Shown here piece after piece: positions 1-10,983 of a stretch of 64,000 bases of DNA; the stretch's first letter is position 1, and each line of letters starts with the position of its first letter. Position numbers and translations under genes: made by a program. Under the pieces are notes generated by a model. It did no database searches and was not told where the DNA came from. It worked only from the letters and a program-made list of their open reading frames with translations. The stretch is from Sialis fuliginosa (taxonomy: Eukaryota; Arthropoda; Insecta; Megaloptera; Sialidae): assembly GCA_961205875.1 (NCBI GenBank), contig OY540816.1:3978701-4042700 (forward strand), in the 5' to 3' direction.

Positions 1-341
1 GGGATACAGCAAATTTGAGAGGGGTCCAAAAAAAAAAGTGTTTTGCCGTGATCACTGCAAAAATTTTATCCAAAGCATACTAGAGTTGAATTTTAATATT
101 AATATAGCAAAATACAAATTATATAAATTAATTATTATATTATATTATTGTTAATATTATATAATCAATAGGGTTGTAGAAAAAAGATTGTGTGCACCTC
201 GGGTGTAAAATGCGTTTTTTGCACTCGTGTGATTGTTAACAAACATTCACACTCGTGCGAAAAACTATCATTTTACACCCTAGATAAACAAATAACTATC
301 TTACAAGGTGTAATTTTAGCAAATATTTTTATGATTTTCAG

Positions 342-550
342 ATATAAAAGCAAATCAAAAAATTGCTGAATCATTACCAGCAAAATCTTTAGGTGTTCCA
401 AAACCAGCATCATGTTGGCAATGCAAATTTTGTAAAGAAGTTATAACGAATGTAGTTATATACACGCAGCATTTAGAAAAGCATTACAAAGATTTAGCCA
501 TGAATACTAACAAATGCACTATATGCCTAAAAGGTTTTCTTTCTAATAAG
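342..550 (+). CDS. Zinc-finger gene, first visible exon
   Basis: Acceptor tttcag ends at 341 and the donor AAG/gtttgt begins at 551. The exon enters with two bases of a split codon and then reads IKANQKIAES. It carries one full finger (CKFC..HLEKH) and the first half of the next (CTICLKGFLSNK). Confidence 0.85.
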
Positions 551-3500
551 GTTTGTATGTTTTTAACTCCATTCCATGAGTTGTACATTATCAATTTCCA
601 TCTGGGCTGTCAGAAAGATGTTTACTTAAATCTTAATTTGATAATTAATAAAATCAAAATGACTCAATCCGAGAACCCTAACAGACGAGTGGTTTGCTGC
701 CAAAAAGACGCTTAGAAATGAAGTCATGATTAATGAAATATATACGGGCTAAGAAATGGTGAAGTCGATAGCTAGTATCTAGACCTACTTTTTCATGCAA
801 TTTTTTAAAATTCGGTTGCATAAAACTTTTTTGAATCACAAAAAAGTTGATTATTTGCGTTTTTATAAATTTATTTTTTTTCATCTTGAGTTGGGCTAAA
901 AATTTTTGAACACGGTCTTACTTAGTTTTTACTGAAAATAGTGGTGTAGTTTGTAAACTTGCGACAAGGCTCAATTTGTTATAAATAAATTATTTATTAA
1001 AAAAAGTTGAAAATACTGTTTTTTTTTTCAAACGCTTGGGGAGTGAAGGAAATTTTCTGTGAAAAAAAAATCACGTGTTCGATTGTAATAAAAAATAAAA
1101 AAAGTAAGTTCTTCGGGTTTCGAACCCAGGATGTCTGTGTGAGAATTCGGAGCATTCACTGCTTGCCCATACGAACGTTGTTTGAATCATGCAGTTTATG
1201 ACTTATATATAGTGGTAAATTTTTTTAAATTTCTACACGCGATTTCTCGGAAACGGGGGGATGTGGCACCTACGCCTAGCGGGGATTAATTAGTACCTGT
1301 CTCAACTATAACCACGCGGAATCTCTACCCGTAACCCTATGATCCTCTGCCAGCCGTCCCTTCGGTAAAATATGCGCGTTAACATGATCTTACTCCCCAC
1401 TTCAGTTGTTCAGGGCTATCATACAAGTACCATAAAATGTTCTAAATTAAGGTAGAAAATAATAAAAAAATAATTTTAATACAAAATAAAAAAAATTAAA
1501 ATTTATCACTCGGAGCTGAACTAAAAACCGTTATTATTTTCGGAACCAAAACCAACACCAAACCGATATATATTTTTTTACTCGAACCGGAACGAAAACC
1601 GAAATAAAAAAAGAACGGTTCGAAGCCCTGATATAAACTGTCAAATAAATAACTTTCAAAGTTTTGATTGATTTATTTAATTATTTACAGATTCTTGAAC
1701 ACCATAAAAAAACTGTACATAATTCAATTTCATCTAATACATTTAATCAACTTAATAAATTAATTATGACACCAAAATTGAATTCAGAATCCAATAATAA
1801 CACTAAACCAGAAACAACAAAATCTGAATGTGATCAAAAAACTAAAAATAAGGATAACAATAATACAAACGAATTGTACAATGCTGTTACAAATGATTAT
1901 AGCTCAAAATCACATAGATTACCTCTTGTAAATGATATTTTACTTGGTGGTCAAACGTCTGACCAATTAGAAAATAATTCTTTGTTAATACAAAACTCAA
2001 CAATCGACAATGTAAATTTAAATAGCCTTAATTATAGTCAAGAAATGGTACACTCTCCACTTTTAGATAATGTAAATATATTATCAAGAATATCAGATAT
2101 GAATTTAGATTTAGCAAAAGAAACAGAAGATCTTAACACGGATTCTTTACAAGATATTTTATATGATAACTCAAAGACCGATAGAATAAACGATTTTAAT
2201 TTAGATTTTGAAGTAAGCAGAACATCAAATGATGATTTAAATTCTAATTCTGCTTCTATGTCGGAAAGCTTATCAGAAAACACCAACAATTCAATGCAAA
2301 GTATTTCTTCAAAACCGCCATTCCTATGTGATATATGCAGTAAAAGTTTTCAATCTATTGAATATTTATTACGACATTTAAAAAAACATTCTGGAGAATA
2401 CACTTGTAATACTTGTTATAAGGTAAGAAAATATTCAAGGTCATTTAAATTGGCGCTACACCTTTTCCAATTGTATTTCAGAAAACGTCAATTGTTTTCA
2501 GAATAGTCAATTGTATTTCAGAAAGCATCAGTTGTATTTCAGAATTTTAATAAATTTTTGTATTTCTCATATTATACTACGTAGGTAATACATTATTATT
2601 AGGCGAGCGGATTATCCAATCTAGCTCGCTTAGAAATGACAGTAACCGACCAATCGACGTTCTAGTGGCTAAAAATGATTTTATTAAATTCTTTGTATTT
2701 TTCTGAGAAAAAACATTTATATACATGATATTTTTTTATGCGGTCCTTCAATAGGTACACACATTTTTTTGTTTAATAAATCTAAATCTGCATTGAATAA
2801 TCTGAAAAAATTATGTAAGCTTCAGTGGATTAAAATGAACATTTTTTGTCTCATAAACTTTTTTTTTAAATTAACAGTTTTGATGATAAAAAATATTTTA
2901 ACTTTAAAAATAGCGAAAAATTCGTATATTTGTGATTTTTTTTCTCGGAAAGTAATTGTAATCAGAATAAATCAAAAACAAAAAGAATCAGCTAACTTTA
3001 AACTATAACTAGATTTTTTTTCATTTTAATTATTACTGTAATTAAATGTAAAAACTTCATTAGAGCTGAACTCACTCTTTGCACCGTAAATTGATATCAT
3101 GGCTGACTACAAAATTCGTTTAATAATTGAAATATTTAAATACTGTGATGAAATCTTCAATAAAAATACAAATTTAGAATATTTTTATTGCACATTTAAC
3201 CTAGCGTTTAACTGAAAGTTTTACTCCTTTAAGTTCTTTTTTTTTTCAATTATACAATGTTATTACTCACAATTTCTATATTCTGAAATACAATTGACGC
3301 TTTCTGAAATACAATTGATGTTTTCTGAAATTCAATTGACGCTTTTTAAAATACAATTGGAAAAGGTGTAGTATCGTCATACAAAGTTCATCCTAATATT
3401 TTAATAATTATTTTTATTTAATACATTATTATAATCTCATATTGTAGGTTTTTTGTCGAAGGGAAAGTTACGAAACTCATTTGTGCAACCAACCAAAAGT

Positions 3501-6500
3501 TATATACAGTTGCGATTATTGCAAGAAGACATTTACACAAAAAAAATATTTAAATAGACATATACGCAGACATCAATTAAAATATTCATGTTCTAAGTGT
3601 AATAATAAATTTGAAAGTGATACACAGTTAAATGAACATGTCTGTAGGGATATAGAAAATGATAAAAGCCTTGAGTGTGAAATCTGTCACAGGAGATATA
3701 AGGATTCTAAATATGTTAGAGAACATATAAGGTTATGTCACAATAAAGAAAAAAGTAAATCAAAACCAAACAAAACCGAAGTGTGTTATGTTTGTGGTGA
3801 AATTTTTGATAGTTATAAAGTTTTGAAAATGCATATTGCTTCAATTCACAATGAAAAAAAATTTAAGTGTGATTACTGTGATAAAAGTTTTCGCAGATTA
3901 GATGTTTGCCGAATTCATTTGACAAAACACCAAGATGCAAAGGTAACTAAGTTTTATTAGAGCCGAGCGGGGTAAATATGAAACACCAAAAAAATGGGGT
4001 AAAAGTGAAACAAGCTTGCAACTAAAAAACTCATTTGTTTATAGGAGAATTATAAAAACTGATATCATTAAAGGCTTGTTAAAGCGACCTGAAAATATGA
4101 ATCGCCTAATAAGTGATGTGTCACCCCTTTTTTTTGGGTCGTGTCAATTTGAATTTCTAATAAATAAGGTTAATATTTGTTTGAAAGCTTGAAAAGTTCA
4201 ATCAACCTTCTGAGATGATGAAATACTACAAAATAAAACTACATATTTTTTTAAGAAAACTACTTGAATTTTTCTTAAATGTTTTTTAATTTCCGGGTTG
4301 TATTTTTTGCCATATACATATAATACACAGATGAATGACAAAATGAGATTAATAGTATTTCTACGAAACCATAAGAAAAAATGAACGCATGTTTCGTGTT
4401 GTTTTTTGTTACTTTTAAAAAATCAATTTTTCATCAGACTCTGACTAATGCCAGGTCCGACACACTTTAAGTCTGCTACTGCGTCAATATAAACGTTAAC
4501 TTTTATTTAATTTTATTCTTTCAGGTGAAATGCGAACAATGTGGTAAATTAATGAAGTCCATAAAGTCATTAAAATCTCATATAGCTGCAATGCATAGTG
4601 ACTCTAGACGAATGTTTCCATGTACAAATTGCAATAAGAATTTTACACAAAAAATAAATTTAGAAAAACATATGAAACTCGCTCACACCACGCAACAGAA
4701 ACAAATCTTCCCTTGTGATCAGTGCCCTAAAAGTTTTGCTTTGGAACGGCAATTAAAGTCACATCAACTTGATGTACACTCACCAAATAAAAATCTAAGT
4801 TGTGAATTCTGCGAAAAAAAATTTGCTAGGGTGTGTAATTTTATCTATAAAATATTTATAACTTTTTTAAACATTATACAAAGTGGGACATTTAAAGTGT
4901 TACAGATTATTATCTCAGAACCATCGCATATTTGAAAAAAATGTTTAGACCAAAAATTGTTTAGTTGTGAGGGTGTAATCGAATATATTTATTTGTTATT
5001 TTAGCGTGGCCTTCAAGGATTTTTGAAGGTCAACATCATATTTATTAGGTTTCCGTAGAAAACTAGGAAACCTTATAGTTTTGCCATGTCCGTCCGTCCG
5101 TCCGTCCTCAAAAATTTTAAGCCGATTAAAATGAAATTTGGTGTACATACGTACAACCCAAAAACAGAAATGATAATATTTTTGAAAAAAAAAATTTTTT
5201 TGACGCCCTTTCCATAGACTGAAAACTAATTTCAAAAAAAAATTTTCACTTAATACATTAAGTGGGATGTCTTTAGATAGGTCTCTTAAAATGCAATAAA
5301 AAATGCAATATGACATTTTAATTTTAACCCTTCAGTCACGATATATTTGCGTTCAAAGTCGTGATAAAAGCGTCCCCCCCCCCCTAATTTCTAAACTATC
5401 AATTTAAAAAATCTGAAAAAATTCATGAATGTAGCCTTTAATTAGTACTTCCACTGAAAATTATAACGAACACTGTCAAAGTTATTTTGGACCCCCCTCC
5501 CATAGACTGAAAAGTGAACTCACAATTTTTTTTTCACATATTCCATTGAGTGGGGGGTCATTGGATAGGTCTCCTAAAATGCAACAAAAAATGTTAAATG
5601 ACCTTTTGATTTTAACCCTTCAGTCACGATATATTTGCATTTAAATGTCGTTATCAGAGCGTCCCCCCACCCCTTAATTTCTAAACTATCTTATCAAAAA
5701 ATCTGAAAAAAATTTAGAATGTAGCTTTGAATTAGTTCTTCCACTGAAAATTATAACGAACACTCTCAAAATTATTTTGGACCCTCTTCCCATAGACTGA
5801 AAAATGAACTAACATTTTTTTTTTACTTAACCCATTGAGAGGGTGGTCATTGGATAGGTCTCCTAAAATGCAATAAATAATGTTAAATGATCTTTTGATT
5901 TTAACCCTTCACTCAAGATATATTTGCATTTAAATGTCGTTATCAGAGCGTCCCCCCCACTCTAATTTCTAAACTATCTATTCAAAAAATCTGAAAAAAA
6001 ATCAGAATGTAGCTTTGAATTAGTACTTTCACTGAAAATTATAACGAACACTATCAAAATTATTTTGGACCCCCTCCCATAGACTGAAAATTGTACTCAA
6101 ATTTTTTTTCACTTACCCCATTGAGTGGGGTATCTTTAGATAGGTCTCCTAAAATACAACAAAAAATGTTATATGATATTTTGATTTTAACCCTTCAGTC
6201 ACGATATATTTGCATTTAAATGTCGTTATCAGAGCGTCCGTTGAAATAACTCTTGTTTATAAATCGTAATGACTACGGAAACCTATCATGTGCGTGCCCA
6301 ACACGCACTTGGCCGTTTTTTTTAAATAGGAACCTATAGTTTTTATTTAATAATCTTATTCTACGTAAAAAACACGAATCTTTCATTGAAAACTTTTTTT
6401 TGAACAACCTAAGCTTTCTAAGATATCTAACAAAATAATTCAAGAATTTTTTTATCAGAAACAACGAATTTTAGAAAAAATAACAAGACACAAAAAATGT

Positions 6501-9500
6501 TTACTTTGATTTAATAAAACTTGGAGAAATATTTTAAAAATATTAAGTTTTTTTATTTTATTTTTTTTAATTGCGAAATATTTTTTTAAATTCTAGAATA
6601 ATTTACCGAGTTTTATTAGACCAAAATAAACGTTTTTTGAATCTTGTACTTTTTCTCTAAAGTTGTTGATTTGTGAGTAAAAAATTCTTAAATGTTCAAA
6701 ATCTTGAAATTATTTTGTTAGATATCTTGTAAAGATTAGGTTGTTTAAAAAATAATTTTTAAATGAAAGATTTGTGTTTTTTCATGTAAAATAAAATTAA
6801 TAAATAAAAACTATTGGTTTAAAAAAAAATGATGTTGACCTTCAAATAACTTTGAAGACCATGTTAAAATAACAAATAAATATTACTATTTGATTATCCC
6901 CTCACAACTAGGGTGACCAGGTCTCCGGTTTTAACCCGGAGTCTCAGGGTTTGCACACTGGATCTCTGGGCTCAGGGTTTGGGTGCAATTTCTCCGGGTT
7001 TTGCATGACGACTAAAGAAAAAAAAAAAGGTCGTCAAAAATAGAGCAGGGGACGTAACATTGCAGATTATGGTAACAAATTTTATGAAAATAAAAATAAA
7101 AAGAATAAAATAAAAATTAAAAAGATAAGATAAAATAAAAAGGGGTCTTCATTTACATCTCAGGGTTTACCAAAACTAAAATCTGGTCACCCTACTCACA
7201 ACCAAACATTTTTTGTTTGAAACATTTTTTCAAATATGCGATGGCTCTGAGAAAAATATCTGTAACACTTTAAATGCCCCACCCTGTATTTATAATAATT
7301 ATAATTTACCCATTATTTTTCAGAATTATTTGTTGAAAAGACACTGTTTAAATAACCATGCTGGTAGAATGTTTTCATGCCCTTATTGTTCAACAGTTGT
7401 CAAACATAGAGCATCGATAAGACGACACTTGGATAAAAATCATTCTCAATTACGTTCGGAATGGAATAGTATATCCTTTATAGCTAAATTAGGAACAAGT
7501 GATGCCCTTACATCAAAACAATCTTCATCAGAATCTTCCAGAAAAACAGATTTAATAAAAAAAGATGTGAATTTAAATATGCTTAATATAGATGATGATC
7601 AAATGCAAATTGATTCAACTTTGAGCAGTCAGTTGGTGTTTAATGATCAAATTGGATTTCAAAATATCGTCTTTCCTAAGCCAGGCATTGATGATATAAG
7701 AAATTCTGATTTACTGCTTGATAATAGTTTAAATGTTGAAGATATTAGAATGGACAGTGATAATACAAATGATTTTCAAATGAATAAAATATTCAACTCG
7801 GAATGTAGTCAGATGACTGAAGACACGAGTAAAGAAAGTTCAAAAGAATCTAATTTTGAAAGTTTATTACAAAATACAGATAACTTGTTAGATATACAGT
7901 CACTTATAGAAAATGATGGAACATTAATTAATCTACCAAATGATATAGTTGATGGCATTGAATCTCTTCCTATGGATATGGGTAGTTCTGTTCATTCGGA
8001 TATGAATAATTTGGATATGGATGGAACTTCAAAAAGTAATTACATATTGATGATATTTTTTTTATATAAATAAATGAATATTTACAGTAGGACTCCTACA
8101 AGTTCTAAGCTACGGGACCGTAAATTCTAGGAATTAGAAGATACAGTCAGGACTCGTTTATTCTAAGCTTTCTGAACCGTTTTGACATGAGGAAGTCGCG
8201 TTTATTTGAAGTCAAGAGGGGCTCCCACCAAGTTATGTATAGATCCTTGACCAATCTGCATTGGCGCAGGAATTGACGTCACCACGAAGATGTATTCAAA
8301 TGTTATAAATGTATAATAGAATATCAATTACAAGAAATCCTTTATGTATTCTTGTCTTCGTATTTTTTGATATTTTAACAACATATACATTAAAAGAAGT
8401 ACAAATTCGACATTGCAAAATCATGAAAAAGCTATTACAGACAATTTTGTCTATTCGGTGTGTCATTTTTACTATTCTTAAGTTGGCAGTATGTTCTGTG
8501 GTTTTAAGTTTTTAACAGCTTTCTATGATTTTGCAATATTGAATTTGTATGTACGTCTTTGATTGTATGTGTTGTTAAAATATCAAAAAATACAAAAACA
8601 AGAATAAATGAAGGAATTTTTTGTAATTGATATTCTATTATACATTTATAACATTTGAATACGTCTTCGTGGTGACTTCAATTCCCGCGTCAACGCTGAT
8701 AGGTCAAGGAGCTATAGAGACTATGTATGTAAACCTTGGTATTTAATATTTATCGTTAATAGTTAATCGTGATAGTGAAATAATTTTACTTTACTTTTAA
8801 TTTCGAATATGAGCAAGGTGACGAGTGACGACGGTGATAAGTGTAATTAATTCTACAAAAATTTCAAAAATATGTTCGTTTATGCCATGACTCGAGAATG
8901 GTGGGAGGTGAAGGAGGAGAAAAAATTTTGAATAAACGAAACTCGGCATTTCAGATAAATGAGACTTACAATAAACGAGTCCCGGCTGTACAGAGTACCT
9001 CTTCCATCACAATATCAATCTAATGAAATGTGACGGGAATAGCTTTCTCTCTCTCTCTCTCTCACTTGCACACTTTACTCAGAATAATCTAACATAACCC
9101 ACGTGAATGACTCTGGTCCTTCTGGTGGTAAAATTGAAAAATTATATGACAGTTCGTCATTTGTAATGTATGGCGTCTTCAAAAGAAGATATGTATATAG
9201 TGACTATATTTGAGTTTTATTTGAATACTAATGCAAGTATTTGATTACATATTGTTTTTTTTTCATCTGTTTAATAATGTTGTACATATATTTCCATTTA
9301 TATAATTGTGAAACCATTTTAATAATTATTTTATCATTGTTTGCGCATGTTCAGTATTGCACAGCGTACTGGATATGTAAAGCCAACGCAATCAAAGACG
9401 GTAAGGAGTGAGTGAAACAACTTCTCCTTTGATGTAGGGGAACTCCAACTTAAATGGTTCGAACTTATAGGAGTCCAACTGTATAATTAAAATAAAAAAT

Positions 9501-10834
9501 CAGTTGGCTTTTTAATTATATGTATAATCATTAAGGTATTTGTTGAGGAGAAACAAGGCCAGTTATGCATTAGAAAAAGAGAAGAAGAAAATGTAGTATA
9601 AAATTAAGATAACCTTGATATAAAATAAAATAAAATTTGGAAACTTTGAGCATTTATTATCTGTTGTGCATGCGCGACTCGTGTATTTCCGATGACAGCT
9701 ACATATTATTTAATGTTTTAATTTGACAATGAGTACGTTTACACAGCGCCGTTATTCCGATTTTATTATAACCGATGTAGTTAAACCGTTTCAAGTGGTG
9801 CTGTTTACACATATGTACGAGAATAAGTGACGTCAGCTGGAATTATAATTCCGATTTGAAATACACTATAAGTTCGATGGTGTACCAACAAGAAATCTCA
9901 AAAATATATTTCGTCTCTCTTATGTCCCACGAATCACGTTTCTTTTGTTTTCAATCTCTTCGTCTCAGTTGTTTTAACCATATTTTAACTAACGATGCTT
10001 TTTTAAATGTTAATGCGAAGTACATTACGATGAAATCCCTATACTCCGCAAATACTTATATTTTTTGAGGTTGGCTAAATAGGTATAACTATCTCCATGC
10101 AGTTTACACGCATTTTTATTCCTGCTCTATTCCGGTTTACTTATGCTATTATTATTATTATTATTATTATTATTACATCGGTTATAGTTAAACCGGAATA
10201 AAAGCGCTGTGTAAACGTACTCAATGTGTATTATTATCTACATGTTTTGTTATTTGTTATAAGTTTATAATTAAGAAACAGTTTTAATTATTATTCCTTG
10301 AAATTAAAATAAAAATATATTCAGCGCATACGATTTTTAAATACTGCGCCAATTGTCTATACTTTGCGGCGTTGTCATAGCTTGTACCGTGATATTTTTT
10401 ATCAGAAAATAAGTTTTTATTTTACTTATAACCTATAAACGGGACAGTGAAAATACTTGAGAATTTTTATATTAATTCCAAATATATTCATTTAGTTTTC
10501 TTCAAATTTTCATAAATTTCTAGAATTTTTCTTCGCATAAAATTATTTACATTTTCAAAAATGTTTCAGTGGGTCACTAAATATAATAAAACCATTGTTA
10601 CAATTAGATTTTTAACTTTCAGCAAATGAAGTAATGTTATCAGTTGCTGGAGTCCAAAGTACAAACAATTTGTTACCTTATGAAAATGATCGTGAAATAA
10701 CACTTGGAAAAAATGCTTTTATATTAGATGATGGCACTATTGTAGAACCACAGGATGAAGGTAATGTTATGTTTTATGTACTTAATTCAGAATTTACAAA
10801 TAAAATTGATTTGCCCTTAAGTAAGTTGTTGTAG
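342..10834 (+). CDS. C2H2 zinc-finger protein gene, six exons, 5' end outside window
   Basis: Probable nuclear nucleic-acid-binding protein. Joining 342-550, 1691-2422, 3448-3942, 4525-4830, 7324-8035 and 10623-10834 keeps one frame through every junction (phases 0,0,0,0,1) and gives about 888 residues. At least 12 canonical fingers (C-x2-C-x12-H-x3/4-H) are seen; two more (CNTC.., CSKC..) end in H-x-C instead of a second His and look degenerate. Two fingers are split by introns (CTIC/..HHKKTVH and CEFC/..RHCLNNH), which independently confirms the splicing. An Asn/Ser-rich linker lies between fingers 2 and 3, and an acidic Asp/Asn/Ser-rich tail follows the last finger, as in activation regions. 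The gene enters in phase 2, so upstream exons exist. I cannot name an orthologue; DNA targets are unknown. Confidence 0.85.
1101..1180 (-). repeat. tRNA-like sequence, possible SINE head
   Basis: Read on the minus strand it has a perfect pol III B box (GGGTTCGAAACCC) about 45 bases after a weak A-box-like stretch (TGGGCAAGCAGTG). It does not fold into a full tRNA by eye: no convincing acceptor stem or anticodon arm. It is more likely a tRNA-derived SINE or tRNA relic than a working tRNA gene. Confidence 0.35.
1367..1630. mobile_element. Truncated hAT-type MITE (CAGGGCTTCGAACCG family)
   Basis: Ends in CGGTTCGAAGCCCTG at 1630 and matches the second copy at 18450-18797 over most of its length, including the GCGCGTTAACATGATCTTA block and the repeated ACCGGAACGAAAACCG-like segments. 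The left inverted end is missing, so this copy is 5' truncated. Confidence 0.65.
1691..2422 (+). CDS. Zinc-finger gene, exon with Asn/Ser linker
   Basis: Acceptor ttatttacag ends at 1690; donor AAG/gtaaga at 2423; 244 codons in phase 0. It starts with the second half of a finger (ILEHHKKTVH), continues through about 185 residues rich in Asn, Ser, Asp and Leu with no recognised domain, then a full finger (CDICSKSFQ..) and the start of the next (CNTCYK). Confidence 0.85.
2456..3371. mobile_element. Foldback-type element with terminal 21-bp repeat arrays
   Basis: Ends are inverted (CTACACCTTTTCCAATTG at left, its complement at right). Just inside each end sit four diverged copies of a roughly 21-bp unit, CAATTGTATTTCAGAAAGCAT-like without its last bases, in direct order on one side (2467-2543) and inverted on the other (3281-3360). 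The middle is AT-rich with no credible coding. It fills nearly the whole of intron 2. Confidence 0.7.
3448..3942 (+). CDS. Zinc-finger gene, exon with five to six fingers
   Basis: Acceptor attgtag ends at 3447; donor AAG/gtaact at 3943; 165 codons, phase 0. It completes the CNTC finger in degenerate form and encodes CDYC, CSKC (degenerate), CEIC, CYVC and CDYC fingers in tandem with short linkers. Confidence 0.88.
3943..4524 (+). other. Intron 3 of zinc-finger gene
   Basis: Plain AT-rich intron of 582 bases, from gtaact to ttctttcag. I recognise no element or exon in it. Confidence 0.7.
4525..4830 (+). CDS. Zinc-finger gene, exon with three and a half fingers
   Basis: Acceptor ttctttcag ends at 4524, donor AGG/gtgtgt at 4831; 102 codons, phase 0. 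Fingers CEQC, CTNC and CDQC are complete and CEFCEKKFAR is finished by the next exon. The GTG at the start is an internal valine codon, not an initiation codon. Confidence 0.85.
5046..6315 (+). mobile_element. Element with internal 288-bp tandem repeats, copy A
   Basis: Starts TAGGTTTCCGTAG and ends CTACGGAAACCTA followed by a CGGCCAAGTGC-type terminal block (read from the other strand). Inside, landmarks TTAACCCTTCAGTCACGATA recur at 5324, 5612, 5901 and 6187, giving a period near 288 bases; each unit contains a C-run, a 'CCATAGACTGAAAA' block and a 'TAGGTCTC' block. Next to the left end is a CCGT tetranucleotide run. An inverted copy is at 30991-31989. No coding potential. Confidence 0.7.
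6909..7194. mobile_element. hAT-type MITE (GGTGACCAG family)
   Basis: Inverted ends TAGGGTGACCAG / CTGGTCACCCTA with a perfect 8-bp target duplication ctcacaac (6901-6908 and 7195-7202). Related ends occur at 23150-23495 and 58138-58464. Confidence 0.8.
7324..8035 (+). CDS. Zinc-finger gene, exon with last fingers and acidic tail
   Basis: Acceptor tttttcag ends at 7323. It completes the CEFC finger (..HCLNNH), encodes a last finger (CPYC..HLDKNH), then about 190 residues rich in Asp, Asn, Ser and Leu without a recognised fold. The donor AAAA/gtaatt at 8036 leaves phase 1, which matches the next exon. Reading through instead would stop at 8073. Confidence 0.82.
8142..8990. mobile_element. Nested TA-flanked element
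   Basis: Ends CAGTCAGGACTCGTTTATT and, inverted, CAGCCGGGACTCGTTTATT, both bordered by TA. It lies wholly inside 8093-9483 and itself contains the 8241-8715 palindrome. Confidence 0.6.
8241..8715. repeat. Innermost palindrome of the nested set
   Basis: Left arm (CTTGACCAATCTGC.., GACGTCACCACGAAGA..) is the complement of the right arm over roughly 200 bases. The small ORF at 8309-8515 lies in the palindrome and is not a gene. A fragment of the same arm recurs at 33610-33700. Confidence 0.65.
9731..10222. mobile_element. MITE with GAGTACGTTTACACAGCGC ends
   Basis: Inverted ends of about 25 bases (GAGTACGTTTACACAGCGC and complement), flanked by aat on both sides. It contains a (TTA)n microsatellite near 10146-10176. 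No coding content; the superfamily is unclear (3-bp duplication would fit PIF/Harbinger). Confidence 0.6.
10623..10834 (+). CDS. Zinc-finger gene, last visible exon
   Basis: Acceptor taactttcag ends at 10622. With the single base left by the previous exon the frame opens as TNEVMLSVAG and runs to a TAG at 10832-10834 (about 70 residues, no finger). A strong donor-like AA/GTAAGT at 10821 sits 14 bases before the stop, so a different 3' exon is possible; one candidate is at 18247. Confidence 0.65.
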
Positions 10835-10983
10835 TTTTTACAATTATTTGAAAAATGTGTGTTAAGTATTAATTATAATAAATTTATTTTAATAGATTCG
10901 TAGTTTTAACCCTTTTAGAAAAAAAACTATATCTCAAACGTTTTTAATTTTTTATAATCTAATTAATATTGCTCAGTACACTG

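Larger units (their letters stand above)
551..1690 (+). other. Intron 1 of zinc-finger gene
   Basis: No coding exon seen. It holds a tRNA-like stretch near 1101-1180 and a 5'-truncated copy (about 1367-1630) of the hAT-type MITE that is complete at 18450-18797. The part from 600 to 1000 is unrecognised AT-rich DNA. Confidence 0.6.
4877..7288. mobile_element. TA-flanked foldback MITE, interrupted by two later insertions
   Basis: Inverted ends: TGGGACATTTAAAGTGTTAC at left and CACTTTAAATGCCCCACCCTG at right by its complement, both next to TA. The same element is uninterrupted at 56910-57793. Here it carries the 5046-6315 satellite element and the 6909-7194 hAT element. TA target and ACAGGGTG-type ends suggest a Tc1/mariner-mobilised MITE. 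It occupies almost all of intron 4. Confidence 0.7.
8093..9483. mobile_element. TA-flanked element containing two further nested elements
   Basis: Ends CAGTAGGACTCCTACAAGTTC (without its last base) and the inverted CAGTTGGACTCCTATAAGTT, each next to TA, as in pogo/Tc1-type MITEs. Its interior holds the 8142-8990 element and a (CT)n run near 9046-9063. Confidence 0.6.

Noticed and set aside
1107..1180. Functional tRNA gene
   Set aside because: B box is good, but acceptor stem, D arm and anticodon arm cannot be drawn by eye.
4525..4935. ORF starting at GTG 4525 as a separate gene
   Set aside because: The GTG is the first codon after an acceptor and the frame continues the zinc-finger exon before it; reading past 4830 leaves the finger pattern.
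5090..5110. CRISPR or microsatellite locus at the CCGT repeats
   Set aside because: Short tetranucleotide run at the end of a transposable element; there are no spacers, and the genome is eukaryotic.
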